Positions 11,036-23,372 of a stretch of 64,000 bases of DNA are shown here, in pieces. The notes under the pieces were generated by a model, which saw only the letters and a program-made list of their open reading frames with translations, ran no database searches and was not told where the DNA came from. Every line of letters begins with the position of its first letter. Within the stretch, counting starts at the first letter, position 1. Both the position numbers and the translations under genes were made by a program. Origin of the DNA: Panax quinquefolius (taxonomy: Eukaryota; Streptophyta; Magnoliopsida; Apiales; Araliaceae); NCBI GenBank assembly GCA_020205615.1, contig CM035173.1, positions 54,941,800 through 55,005,799 of the forward strand. The letters are read 5' to 3'.

Positions 11036-12960
11036 GGCACCAAAGGCCGTCCCGAAAAAGTCAAAACCCAGTGGTGCAAGGGAGAGCGTTTGTTGTGACC
11101 TCCCGAGAGAGCAAGGAACCCGAATGAGGTCATCACGGTAAGCTTATCATAAACTCTAATGAAGTCTACACTTTATTTGATACCGGTTCTACCCATTCTT
11201 TTATTTCTCCTACTTGCGCTCATCGATTAAATTTGACTCGGAGAAATTAGACTTTGACTTATCTCGTGGAAACTCCGTTGGGAGAAACCTTCATTACATC
11301 CACCGCTTATAAGTCTTGTTTGGTTCAAATCGGTACCCTCACATTACCTCGTCGATCTTATTTCATTAAAAATACTTGCATTTGACGTGATTCTAGGGAT
11401 TGATTGGTTAACTACTTATCATGCAAAATTGATTGTTTTCGTAAGGTTGTTAGCTTTCATATTCCTAATCAACCTATTATGCGAATTCAAACGACCAAAC
11501 CATTAAAATTAATCACTACTCATCTCAAGCCATAAAGCTATTCGTTTATTGAAAAATGGATGTCAAGCTTTCTTAGCTCATGTCACGATTTAAACAAAAA
11601 TACGCCGGTTTTGAGCGATATTTCTATTGTTAATAAATTTCTGACGTATTCCCAGAAGAACTTCCCCGCCTACCCCAGGCGTGAAATTGAATTTTGTATC
11701 GACCTTGAACTCGGTACAAAACCTATTTCCAAAGCCCCATATCGAATGGCTCTATTGAACTTCGTGGAGTTAAAGACCCAACTGCAGGAATTGTTAGACA
11801 TTGGCTTTATTCGTCCCTAGTACTTCTCCTTGGGGTGCTCTGTTTCTATTCATGAAAAAGAAAGATGGGAGTATGCGACTTTGTATTGATTATCGAGTTG
11901 AATCATGTCACCATCAAAAATAGGTATCCATTGCCACGTATTGATGACCTGTTTGACCAACAAGCAAGGAGCCAAATTCTTTTCAAAGATTGATCTTCGT
12001 TTGGATATCACCAATTGAAGATTAGAACCACCGACATTCCAAAGACGGCTTAAACTCTATGCGGGCATTATGAATTCCTAGTCATGTCCTTTGGATTGAC
12101 TAATGCTCCTAACGCCTTCATGGATATGATGAACCGAGTATTCAAGGAATATTTAGATCACTTTGTGGTCGTCTTTATTGATGACATCCTTATTTATTCC
12201 AAAAGCCGTGAAGATCATGAGCAACACTTGAGGTCGACACTCCAAAAGCTTCGTGAATATAAGCTTTATGCCAAGTTGAAGAAATGCGAGTTCGGCTTGA
12301 AGAAGTAGCATTCCTTGGGCACGCGGTATCAAGTCATGGAATATCTGTTGACCCAAAGAAAGATTGAAGCTATTCAAAGCCGGGAACAACCTAAATCGAT
12401 GGATCAAGTACGTAGCTTTCTCGGTTTAAATTTGGTTATTATCGGAGATTCGTGGAAGGATTTTCTCGAATCGCTACTCCATCGACTCAAATGACTCGAA
12501 AAGATACAAAGTTCGGTTGGAGCGAAGAATGTGAGAAGAGTTTTCAAGAACTCAAGAAGAGACTTATTTCAAAGACTGCTCGACAATACCATCTGGCTCG
12601 GAGGGATTTGTCATCTACAGTGATGCTTCGAGCAAAGGGTTGGGATGTGTTCTTATGCAACATGGAAAAGTTATAGCCTATGCCTCGCGACAACTCAAAG
12701 AATATGAGAGGAATTATCCTACTCATGATCCGAGTTAGCGGTTGTTATCTTTGCACTTAAAATTTGGAGGCATTACTTGTATGGGGAGAAAGTGGAGATC
12801 TTTACAGATCATAAAAGCCTCAAATATTTCTTCACTCAAAAGGAACTCAACATGCGACAATGACATTGGCTTGAACTGTTGAAAGATTATGATCATACCA
12901 TCCAATACCATCCCGGAAAAGCGAACGTGGTAGCTGATGCATTGAGTAGAAGATCGTATG
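11036..12960 (+). pseudogene. pol: Element C body 1 protease, reverse transcriptase and RNase H remnant
   Basis: The aspartic protease motif FDTGSTHSFIS is at about 11,177. The protease-RT linker (ELGTKPISKAPYRMALLN) and RT follow, with [15 protein letters not shown] (12,084) and the catalytic FIDD (about 12,173) before [15 protein letters not shown]. RNase H is distorted but recognisable ([19 protein letters not shown]), then the [17 protein letters not shown] linker. Frames change several times; the largest clean piece is 12,084-12,308. Body 2 breaks at different places. Confidence 0.85.
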
Positions 12961-13127
12961 CAAGTACGAGTGCGTTATTGTCAACACAAAGGCCCATTTT
13001 GTGTGACTTGCAAAGGATGGAGATAGAGTTAAAGACTCCAGGGACGCATGTGATGATAGCGAATATACGAGTAGAACCGACTTTAATCAATAAAGTTAAA
13101 GTCTGCCAAGCTACTGCACACAGGTGA

Positions 13128-13436
13128 TCGCGTATGAGGAAGAAAGTGCAAGAGGGTGCTATGCTGGAAGCAAGAATTGATGAAAGACCCGAACCATATT
13201 ATTGAGTTAGAACCGGACGAAATAGCGGAAGATTTGACGTATGAAGAGGTTCCTGTTCAAATTTTGGATAAGAAGGAACATATTCTACGCTCAAGGTTAT
13301 ACCTCAAGTCAAAGTTTTATGGAGGAACCACGATGTTGAGGAAATGACTTGGGAGTTAGAATCAAATGAAATCAAGGTATCCTTACCTCTTCAACATACC
13401 AGTAATGCACCCTAATTTCGAGGGCTTAAATTTCAT
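13128..13436 (+). pseudogene. pol: Element C body 1 deletion junction and chromodomain remnant
   Basis: At about 13,180 the post-RNase H linker (EARIDE) is joined directly to the chromodomain side (KDPNHIIELEPDEIAEDL). The HHCC and DDE parts, about 1.1 kb, are absent. The chromodomain end reads KEHILR... and NHDVEEMTWELES in shifted frames. The junction is identical at about 19,470 in body 2, so the deletion is older than the duplication. Confidence 0.88.
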
Positions 13437-13448
13437 AAGAAGGGAGGT
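13437..13448 (+). promoter_or_regulatory. Polypurine tract, element C body 1
   Basis: AAGAAGGGAGGT directly before LTR2; repeated at 19,725-19,736 before LTR3. Confidence 0.85.
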
Positions 13449-15869
13449 TGTAAGACCCCACTTTTATAAATAAAGATGAATTTTCTATAAATATTATTTT
13501 TGAATATTATGGAATAATTTGATATAATGTTATAGTTGTGGGTAATATTTATAAATTTTGCAAAGTATGCAAGTGGTTATATTATATTCGATTGGTCTGG
13601 GAATATTCGGTTTAGCGAGGAATATTAAATATAACTACTCAATCATTGGTGGACCCCACAATGTAATTATTGTCGGATTGAGAAAAAGACAAAATATTTT
13701 ATTAAAATAACGGCGGAAGTTTTACCGTTGATCTTCGTTGAACTACTCGGTAGTAAAAGTAATGCGATAATACGTGTGGTTGTATAAGAGCACACCAGAT
13801 CGATTATCGATGCTTATGTGAGAAGTCACTCGGTTTGATTCCATTATTGTCATGAATTATTATAAATGATAATGACTTTTTGTTTTATTCGTATTATTAA
13901 CGTAATAAAAAAGCGAAACATCTTTTTATATAAAATGTAATACTTTATTAAAGTTATTTTATAAATAAAATATATTATATTTTATTATGCATAGTGTTGC
14001 ATAGTGTTTTTTCATAGTGTTTACATAGTAAAATGTTTTTATATAAATAGAATATATTATATTTTATTTAAAAGATTTTGCTTTAAATATGGACCGTCGA
14101 TTAAAGTAAATCAATCTGGACCGCTCATGGATTAGTTACTATGCATTCCATTTTCCTATAAATAAGCTCATTCCTTCATTATTTTCTTACTTAATTCATT
14201 GAAACTCTAGAGAGAAATTATAGAGAAGCTATAGAGAGAAGTTATAGAAAGAAGAAGATTATTCTGCTACTTCACTACTTCTATATTCAGGTTCTTTTTA
14301 CTAGTGAGGGGTGTTATTCTTTCTTCTTGAAGAGAACTTCATTATTCCATTTATTATTATTCTCGTTGAATAACTCGTAAAAGTGGCATACCCTATACAT
14401 AACTTCGTATACGCGCATACCCTATACTTGGTGAAATCCTTATGTTATTCCATTGCTTATTATTCATTGAATAACTCAGTATAATGCTGGTTTACCCTAT
14501 ACTTGGTGACATTCTTCTATTATTCTGTTGGAACATCCATCATGTGTTTTACACCGGACTGGTTCCGCTCTTTATTATTATTCTATTGGAACATCCTCAT
14601 GCATGTGTTTTACACCGGACCGGTTCCGCCTTTTTATCATTCTGTTGGAATATCCTATCTCATGTGTTTTACACCGGATCCGGTTCCATCTTTATTATTC
14701 TCGTTGGAACATCCCGTCGGCAGGTGAATTTCACCTGACCTGGTTCCGTTATTATTATTCTGTTGGAATAACCTGTCTATGCGAAGTACCGCATGCATGG
14801 TGATTTCTTTTGTTAATCCATTCTTTATTATACCCAGTTGGTTAAAACTTTGACTTCTATACTCCATGAAATTAGTGGAATATCCTTGACATTTCAAGCT
14901 TCATCCAAAGATCCTTTCATGAAAATATTCTTCTCAGTATTCTTGAATTTTACTCTACAAAGCAGTATCATGTTGACAGTTTGGACGTTAATAATTTCTG
15001 GATAAAATAATTCTTGAACTTGTTTTATTGAATTCTTATATCATTGTCATCATCCTCATGTTTATATATTTTTTTAAAGTCATCTGTGGCCTGTAGAGCA
15101 TGGATGGACTTGGTATGATTATGACCAGGGATTATTCGGTGTAATCATGACCGTAATGTTACAAATGATGTGGTAAAAATCCTCGATTGGTCAGTAGTGC
15201 ATTGATGGACGATTGTTGGCATGATCATGACCATTAATGAATACACAACTATTCTTAGCCCGTAGTGCGGAATAATTGTGGTCGTGATACTAAAGAATAT
15301 CCTCGGCAGTAGTGCGGGGGTGATTCGATGATGTGGATTATTTATTAAAGTTTGAGTCTCAAATTTATAACAATGATGAAAACCTTTTAAATCATAAAAT
15401 AGTAGATTTTATTTTCTACTTGACTCTTTTAATGGATTGCGATATTCATTGCAGCTTAAACTGGTTGTCTATTGTATTTTATCAGTTTAACATTGTTGAA
15501 GACTATTGATAATTTATTCTGCATTATCTTAGTCATAATATTTCTTACTGGGCTAGTTGAGCTCACCCTTTCTTTCACTGTTCTCTTCAGGAAATGAGAA
15601 TATAGTTGGGACGAGTCGGGGAAACGAGTGATGGTCCTAAAGATAGCATTAGTAGTCCTCACTATTCTGTGAAATAGTGTGATAATAATTGTAATGAAAA
15701 CTTTTGTTTGAGTTTGTATAATATCTAGTAGACGATATTTGTATTTAAACTCACGATTTATGTCGTATTGTACAAGACAGCTTATGTTAATAAGTTGTAT
15801 TTTAAATTACGCACCATGTAAGTGGTGACCCATGATGGGTGATGTATACCTAATTTTGGGGGCGCCACA
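13449..15869 (+). mobile_element. Element C LTR2 (shared middle LTR)
   Basis: 2,421 bp, serving as 3' LTR of body 1 and 5' LTR of body 2. TATA is at 14,157-14,164, the tandem array at 14,341-14,825 and the acceptor CAG|G at 15,590. The array includes a unit with GGAAC/GTTCC outer arms and AGGTGAA/TTCACCT inner arms (about 14,706-14,745). No target duplication flanks this LTR, as expected for an LTR inside a tandem array. The end reads GCCACA. Confidence 0.92.
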
Positions 15870-15870
15870 C

Positions 15871-15884
15871 TGGTATCGAGAGCC
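15871..15884 (+). promoter_or_regulatory. Primer-binding sites, element C body 2
   Basis: TGGTATCGAGAGCC at 15,871 is site 1 with one extra base; TGGTATCGTGAGC at 16,032-16,044 is site 2. Both changes fall exactly on the CAG of TATCAGAGC, an example of the CAG-site discordance described in the findings. Confidence 0.75.
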
Positions 15885-16213
15885 AAGTGTGAAGAGCCCC
15901 GAGCCTCTCATTTGTGACTTCTGTTGATGGGGAATGCACCGCCGCACTCTCCGTAGGGGACGCCATCTTCGGTGGTCGGTGATAGTACCAATGTGAGGTG
16001 TTGACATAAGTTGGTGTCCAGAGTCACAGCTTGGTATCGTGAGCTAAGGATATGATCCTGGCTAAGATGTGAGAAAAGTACTAGAGGGAGAGACGGGGAA
16101 TACCTTCGCTAGTATGACCTACCTAAGTTTATGTGCTATTTTATTGGTCGGTCAGAATATAAAGATAATTGTTACATGTCAATTAATCTTTTGTTTTGTG
16201 GCAATATCTGAAA

Positions 16214-17335
16214 ATGACATCCGAGAATGTTGAGAATAGCAATGGAGCACAAAGCGATCGTTGATTCACCACATATCAATAATCGTGATAATGTGCATCG
16301 AGAAGGCGACAATCCTCATGCAAACAACAACACCGACCAAATGATGAATGAACAAATGTTCGGAGGCTTTATGCAATTTATGCAACAAAGAAAGTAGAGC
16401 GACTCCGCCCCAAAACGTAGGTGGAAACACGGAAAACTCTCGGGCGGTCACCGCTAAACAATTCAAGGAGCCGGGACCACCGGAGTTTAAGGAGAGCCAA
16501 AACCACTTCGGCGGAAGCATGGATAAAGCAGATTACCAAGATATTTGATGTCTTGGGATGCTCCGAGGAGCAAAAGGTTCCTTTAAGCTTTTATGTTGCG
16601 CGGAGAGGCGGATTCTTGGTGGGAATCGGTAGAAACGTACTCAACCTCATGTCTTCAAGATATCTTGGGAGAAGTTCCAGAGTCGTTCAACGACAAATAC
16701 TTTCCGAAAGTATTCGCCATACATGAAGGAGGTAGAGTTTATCAAGTTGGAACAAAACAATATGACCGTGTGTCGCAATACGAGGCAAAATTTGCGGAGT
16801 TATCACGGTTCGTCCCACTTGGTGGATAATGAAGAGAGAATGGCGCGAATGTTTTTAAGAGGTTTGAAGTCGGAGATACGCCAACATCTTATTTCTCATA
16901 AACCGTGTTTGTATTCGGATGTTGTAAATAGGGCTCGATTAGTGGAGCGCGATAACGAAATCAACGCAACTAAAAGAGAGCAAAAGAAGTTATAATACCG
17001 GTGAGTAGTCATCGAAGCGGTGACAACAAGCGTGGAGGGAATCAACAGGCGATATGGTAACCACTTTGGTAATCGGGCCAAAACAATAAGAATGGACATT
17101 TCAAGAAACGGAGATTCAATAATGATGGAAAGACGTCGATTACCAAAGACCCGTTGTTAAGGAAGGAGAAAGACCACCTATCATATGCTTCAAATGCGGA
17201 GAAGAGGGACACATCAGTCCGAACTGTGCCATGCCATCCAAAGTATGTTATAATTGTGGAAGAGAAGGTCACTTAGCTCGATTTTGTCGTTCATCAAGAC
17301 AAATTCAACTAGGATGGAGGCACCAAAGGGCGTCC
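16214..17335 (+). pseudogene. gag: Element C body 2 gag remnant
   Basis: ATG 16,214 aligns with 9,917 of body 1. The gag core is readable in fragments (for example 16,723-16,995). Two complete CCHC knuckles are seen at about 17,187 (CFKCGEEGHISPNC) and 17,247 (CYNCGREGHLARFC); in body 1 the first has lost its final Cys. Frameshifts differ from those of body 1 although the surrounding bases are nearly identical. Confidence 0.85.
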
Positions 17336-19255
17336 CGTAAAAGTCAAACCCTAGTAGTCTGAGGGAGGCGTTTGTTGTGACCTCCCGAGAGCAAGGAACC
17401 CGAATAAGGTCATCACGGGTAAGCTTATCATAAACTCTAATGAAGTCTACACTTTATTTGATACCGGTTCTACCCATTCTTTTATTTCTCCTACTTGCGC
17501 CATCGATTAAATTTGACTCGAGAAATTAGACTTTGACTTATCTGTGGAAACTCCGTTGGGAGAAACCTTCATTACATCCACTGTTTATAAGTCTTGTTTG
17601 GTTCAAATCGGTACCCTCACATTACCTGTCGATCTTATTTCATTAAAAATACTTGCATTTGACGTGATTCTAGGGATTGATTGGTTAACTACTTATCATG
17701 CAAAAATTGATTGTTTTCGTAAGGTTGTTAGCTTTCATATTCCTAATCAACCTATTATGCTAATTCAAACGACCAAACCATTAAAATTAATCACGGTCAT
17801 CTCAAGCCATAAAGCTATTCGTTTATTGAAAAATGGATGTCAAGCTTTCTTAGCTCATGTCACGATTTAAACAAAAATACGCCGCTTTTGAGCGATATTT
17901 CTATTGTTAATAAATTTCTGACGTATTCCCGAAGAACTTCCCCGCCTACCCCGGCGGCGTGAAATTGAATTTTGTATCGACCTTGAACTCAGGTACAAAA
18001 CCTATTTCCAAAGCCCCATATCGAATGGCTCTATTGAACTTCGAGAGTTAAAGACCCAACTGCAGGAATTGTTAGACATTGGCTTTATTCGTCTAGTACT
18101 TCTCCTTGGGGTGCTCTGTTCTATTCGTGAAAAAGAAAGATGGGAGTATGCGACTTTGTATTGATTATCGGGAGTTGAATCATGTCACCATCAAAAATAG
18201 GTATCCATTGCCACGTATTAATGACCTGTTTGACCCGATTTGCAAGGAGCCAAATTCTTTTCAAAGATTGATCTTCGTTTTGAGGATATCACCAATTGAA
18301 GATTAGAACCACGACATTCCAAAGACGGCTTTCGAACTCCCCGAGACGGGCATTATGAATTCCTAGTCATGTCCTTTGGATTGACTAATGCTCCTTTGCC
18401 TTCATGGATATGATGAACCGAGTATTCAAGGAATATTTAGATCACTTTGTGGTCGTCTTTATTGATGACATCCTTATTTATTCCAAAAGCCGTGAAGATC
18501 ATGAGCAACACTTGAGGTGACACTCCAAAAGCTTCGTGAATATAAGCTTTATGCCAAGTTGAAGAAATGCGAGTTCGGCTTGAAGAAGTAGCATTCCTTG
18601 GGCACGTGGTATCAAGTCATGGAATATCCGTTGACCCAAAGAAAGATTGAAGCTATTCAAAGTCGGAACAACCTAAATCGATGGCAAAAGTATGCGTAGC
18701 TTTCTCGGTTTAGTTTGGTTATTATCGGAGATTCGTGGAAGGATTTTCTCGAATCGCTACTCCATCGACTCACGGACTCGAAAAGATACAAAGTTCGGTT
18801 GGAGCGAAGAATGTGAGAAGAGTTTTCAAGAACTCAAGAAGAGACTTATTTCAAAGACTGTTCTAACAATACCATCTAGCTCGGAGGATTTGTCATCTAC
18901 AAGATGATGCTTCGAGCAAAGGGTTGGGATGTGTTCTTATGCAACATGGAAAAGTTATAGCCTATGCCTCATGACAACTCAAAGAATATGAGAGGAATTA
19001 TCCTACTCATGATCCGAGTTAGCGGTTGTTATTCTTTGCATTTAAAATTTGGAGGCATTACTTGTATGGGGAGAAAGTGGAGATCTTTACGAGATCATAA
19101 AAGCCTCAAATATTTCTTCACTCAAAAGGAACTCAACATGCGACAACGACGTTGGCTTGAATGCATTGAAAGATTATGATCATACCATCCAATACCATCC
19201 TCGGAAAAGCGAACGTGGTAGGCGATGCATTGAGTAGAAGATCGTATGCAAGAAC
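17336..19255 (+). pseudogene. pol: Element C body 2 protease, reverse transcriptase and RNase H remnant
   Basis: The protease motif FDTGSTHSFIS is near 17,460 and its C-terminal half is a clean reading at 17,544-17,870 (VILGIDWLTTYHAKIDCFRK). The RT start [20 protein letters not shown] lies at 18,106-18,306 and [11 protein letters not shown] near 18,465. RNase H (about 18,890-19,180) is partly readable, with [20 protein letters not shown]. Several frameshifts make it non-coding as written. Confidence 0.85.
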
Positions 19256-19419
19256 GAGTGCGTTATTGTCAACACAAAGGCCCATTTTGTGTGACTTGCA
19301 AAGGATGGAGATAGAGTTAAAGACTCCAGGGACGCATGTGATGATAGCGAATATACGAGTAGAACCGACTTTAATCAATAAAGTTAAAGCTGCTCAAGCT
19401 ACAGACCTGGAGCTGATGC

Positions 19420-19724
19420 GTATGAGGAAGAAAGTGCAAGAGGGTGCTATGCTGGAAGCAAGAATTGATGAAAGACCCGAACCATATTATTGAGTTAGAA
19501 CCGATTTAAATAGCGGAAGATTTGACGTATGAAGAGGTTCCTGTTCAAATTTTGGATAAGAAGGAACATATTCTACGCTCCAGGTTATACCTCAAGTCAA
19601 AGTTTTATGGAGGAACCACGATGTTGAGGAAATGACTTGGGAGTTAGAATCAAAATGAAATCAAGGTATCCTTACCTCTTCAACATACCAGTGTCGTACC
19701 CTAATTTCGAGGGCTAAATTTCAT
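19420..19724 (+). pseudogene. pol: Element C body 2 deletion junction and chromodomain remnant
   Basis: The same EARIDE-to-KDPNHIIELEP type of junction as body 1, at about 19,470, followed by chromodomain codons (NHDVEEMTWELES in shifted frames). Integrase is absent. Confidence 0.87.
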
Positions 19725-19736
19725 AAGAAGGGAGGT

Positions 19737-22173
19737 TGTAAGACCCCAAACTTTTATAAATAAAGATGAATTTTCTATAAATATTATTTTGAATATTATG
19801 GAATAATTTGATATAATGTTATAGTTGTGGGTAATATTTATAAATTTTGCAAAGTATGCAAGTGGTTATATTATATTCGATTGGTCTGGGAATATTAGGT
19901 TTAGCGAGGAATATTAAATAAACTACTCAATCATTGGTGGACCCCACAATGTAATTATTGTTGTTGATTGAGAAAAAGAAAAAATATTTTATTAAAATAA
20001 CGGCGGAAGTTTTACTGTTGATCTTGTTGAACTACTCGGTAGTAAAAAAATACGATGTCGTGTGGTTGCATAGTAGCACACAAAGATCGATTATTGATGC
20101 TTATGTGAGAAGTCACTCATTTTGATTCCATTATTGTCATGAATTATTATAGCGATAATGACTTTTTGTTTTATTCAGATTATTAACGTAATAAAAGCGA
20201 AACATCTTTTTATATAAAATGTAATACTTTATTAAAGTTATTTTATAAATAAAATATATTATATTTTATTATGCATAGTGTTGCATAGTGTTTTTGCATA
20301 GTGTTTTGCATATAGTGTTTACATAGTAAAATGTTTTTATATAAATAGAATATATTATATTTTATTTAAAAGATTTTGCTTTAAATATGGACCGTCAGAT
20401 TAAAGTAAATCAATCTGGACCGTTCATGGATTAGTTACTATGCATTCCATTTTCCTATAAATAAAGCTCATTCCTTCATTATTTTCTTACGAATTCATTG
20501 AAACTCTGAGAGAGAAATTATAGAGAGAAGCTATAGAGAGGAAAGTTATAGAAAGAAGAAGATTATTCTGCTACTTCACTACTTCTATATTCAGTTCTTT
20601 TACGGTAAGGGGGGTTATTCTTTCTTCTTGAAGAGAACTTCATTATTCCATTTATTATTATTCATTGGAATAACTTTTGTAAAAGTGGCATACCCTATAC
20701 ATAACTTTGTATACGTGGCATACCCTATACTTGGTGAAATCCTTATGTTATTCCATTACTTATTATTCTGCTGGAATAACTCAGATACGCTGCTGATTTA
20801 CCTATACTTGGTGACATTCTTCTATTATTCTGTTGGAACATCCTCATGCATGTGTTTTTACACGCACTGTTCCGCCTTTTATTATTATTCTATTGGAACA
20901 TCACATGCATGTGTTTCACACCGACTGGTTCCGCCTTTATCATTCTGTTGGAATATCCTATCCGTGTGTTTTACACCGATCCGGTTCCATCTTTATTATT
21001 ACTGTTGGAACATCCCAGCTTGGTTGTGAATTTCACCTCGACCGGTTCCGTTATTATTATTCTCGTTGAATAACTTTTATACATCACGTAAGTACCGCAT
21101 GCATGGTGATTTCTTTTGTTAATCCATTCTTTATTATACTCAGTTGGTTAAAACTTTGACTTCTATACTCCATGAAATTAGTGGAATATCCTTGACATTT
21201 GCGCTTCATCCAAAGATCCTTTCATGGAAATATTCTTCTCAATATTCTTGAATTTTACTCTACTGAAAGCAATATCATGTTGACATTTTGACGTTAATAA
21301 TTTCGGATAAAATAATTCTTGAACTTGTTTTATTGAATTCTTATATCATTGTCATCATCCTCATGTTTATATTTTTTTAAAGTCATCTCGTGGCTTTGTA
21401 GAGCATGGATGGACTTGGTATGATTATGACCGAGATTATTCGGTGTAATCATGACCGTAATGTTACAAATGATGTGGTAAAAATCCTCGATGGTAGTAGT
21501 GCATTGATGGGCGATTGTTGGCATGATCATGACCATTAATGAATACACAACTATTCTTGGCCCGTAGTGCGAGAATAATTGTGGTCGTGATACTAAAGAA
21601 TATCCTTGGCCGTAGTGTGCGTGGGGGTGATTCGATGATGTGGATTATTTATTAAAGTCGAGTCTCATTTATAACAATGATGAAAACCTTTTAAATCATA
21701 AAAATAGTAGATTTTATTTTCTACTTGACTCTTTTAATGGATTGCATATATTCCGCTGCTTAAACCGGTTTTCTATTGTATTTTATCGGTTTAACATTGT
21801 TGAAGACTATTGATAATTTATTCTACATTATCTTAGTCATAATATTTCTTCTCGGGCTAGTTGAGCTCACCCTTTCTTTCACTGTTCTCTTCAGGAAATG
21901 AGAATATAGCTGGGACGAGTCGGGGAAACGAGTGATGGTCCTGAAGATAGCATTAGTAGTCCTCACTATTCTGTGAAATAGTGTGATAATAATTGTAATG
22001 AAAACTTTTTGTTTGAGTTTGTATAATATCTAGTAGACGATATTTGTATTTAAACTCACAGTTTATGTCGTATTGTACAAGACAGTTATGTTAATAAGTT
22101 GTATTTTAAATTCTGTACCATGTAAGTGGCGACCCATGATGGGTGATGTATACCTAATTTTGGGGGCGTCACA
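19737..22173 (+). mobile_element. Element C LTR3
   Basis: 2,437 bp. TATA is at 20,456-20,463, the splice donor ACG|GTAAGGGG starts at 20,605 and the acceptor TTCTCTTCAG|G ends at 21,894, a predicted intron of 1,290 nt. The tandem array is at 20,641-21,125. The LTR ends GTCACA followed by the CTATG duplication and B pol. Apart from small clustered changes at CAG/CTG sites it is nearly identical to LTR1 and LTR2. Confidence 0.93.
20605..21894 (+). other. Predicted LTR intron, element C LTR3 (1,290 nt)
   Basis: Donor G|GTAAGGGG about 115 nt past the expected start, branch-point candidate CTCAC 25-30 nt before a pyrimidine tract, acceptor CAG|G. It encloses the tandem array and the loop hairpins. 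Signals only; no transcript evidence. Confidence 0.5.
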
Positions 22174-22178
22174 CTATG
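22174..22178. repeat. Target-site duplication CTATG, right copy (element C)
   Basis: Exact partner of 7,133-7,137; B pol resumes here. Confidence 0.97.
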
Positions 22179-23309
22179 ACTTTCCCACGTTGCATGAGAA
22201 CACATCCTAACCCTTTGCCCGAAGCATCGCTGTAGATAACAAATCCATCCGAACCAGATGGTATTGTTAGAACAGGTGCCGACATAAGTCTCCTCTTAAG
22301 TTCTTGGAAACTCTTCTTGCATTCCTCGCTCCAAACGAATTTTGTATCCTTCCGAGTTAGCTGAGTTAATGGAGTAGCGATTCGAGAAAACCCTTCCACT
22401 AATCTCTGATAATAACCAGCTAAGCCCAGAAAGCTACGTACTTCGGTCACTATTTTCGGTTGCTCCCAACTTTGTATTGCTTCAATCTTCGCTGGGTCAA
22501 CAGATACTTCATGTTTTGACACCACGTGCCCAAGGAATGCTACTTCCTCAAGCCAGAACTCGCATTTCTTCAACTTGGCATATATCTTATTTTCATGAAG
22601 CCTTTGGAGTACCAACTTCAAATGGTGCTCATGATCTTCATGGCTTTTGGAATATATGAGGATGTCATCAATAAAGACAACAATGAACCAATCCAAATAA
22701 TCCTTGAATAGTCGGTTCATCATATCCATGAAAGCCGCAGGAGCATTAGTCAATCCAAAAGACATGACTAAGAATTCATAATGCCCATACCGAGTTCTAA
22801 AGGCAATCTTTGGAATATCCTCAGTTCTAATCTTCAACTGATGATATCCAGAACGAAGATCGATCTTTGAAAAGAATTGTGCTCCTTGCAACTGGTCAAA
22901 TAGGTTATCAATACGAGGTAGTGGATACCTATTCTTGATGGGGACATGGTTCAATTCCCGATAGTCAATACAAAGTTGCATACTCCCATCTTTCTTCTTT
23001 ACAAATAAAACAGGAGCACCCCAAAGGAGATGTACTAGGACGAATGAAACCGATGTCCAACAAATCTCGTAGTTGGACCTTTAACTCCCCGAAGTTCAAT
23101 AGAGCCATTCGATATGGGGTTTTAGAAATGGGCTTTATACCAGGTTCAAGATCAATAAAGAATTCAACTTCACGTTCTGGGGGTAGACCGGGAAGTTCTT
23201 CATGAAATACGTCAGGAAAATCAATAACAACAGGAATATTATTCAAATCTGACGTGTCTTTACTCAAATCCATAACATGGGCTAAGAAAGCTTGACATCC
23301 ATTTTTCAA
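22179..23309 (-). pseudogene. pol: Element B reverse transcriptase and start of RNase H
   Basis: A 270-residue clean stretch (22,981 down to the insertion) holds [55 protein letters not shown], the catalytic [33 protein letters not shown] and the RNase H opening [16 protein letters not shown]. The upstream frame (22,965-23,309) carries the protease-RT linker ([51 protein letters not shown]). A shift near 22,990 joins the two. This is the best-preserved RT of the chromoviruses here. It is cut inside RNase H by element C and continues at 7,137. Confidence 0.93.
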
Positions 23310-23372
23310 TAAACGAATAGCTTTATGACTAGATATGACAATGATTGATTTTAATGGTTTAGTTGCTTGAAT

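Larger units (their letters stand above)
7138..22173 (+). mobile_element. Element C: tandem three-LTR chromovirus array, integrase-less
   Basis: The order is LTR1 (7,138-9,560), body 1 (9,561-13,448), LTR2 (13,449-15,869), body 2 (15,870-19,736), LTR3 (19,737-22,173), all plus strand and 15,036 bp in total, inside a single CTATG duplication. Both bodies carry the same deletion of about 1.1 kb that removes integrase, and the same extra 168-bp leader segment with a second primer site, so body 2 is a copy of body 1. The simplest origin is unequal recombination between LTRs after one insertion. Insertion must have used integrase from another element. Confidence 0.93.
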
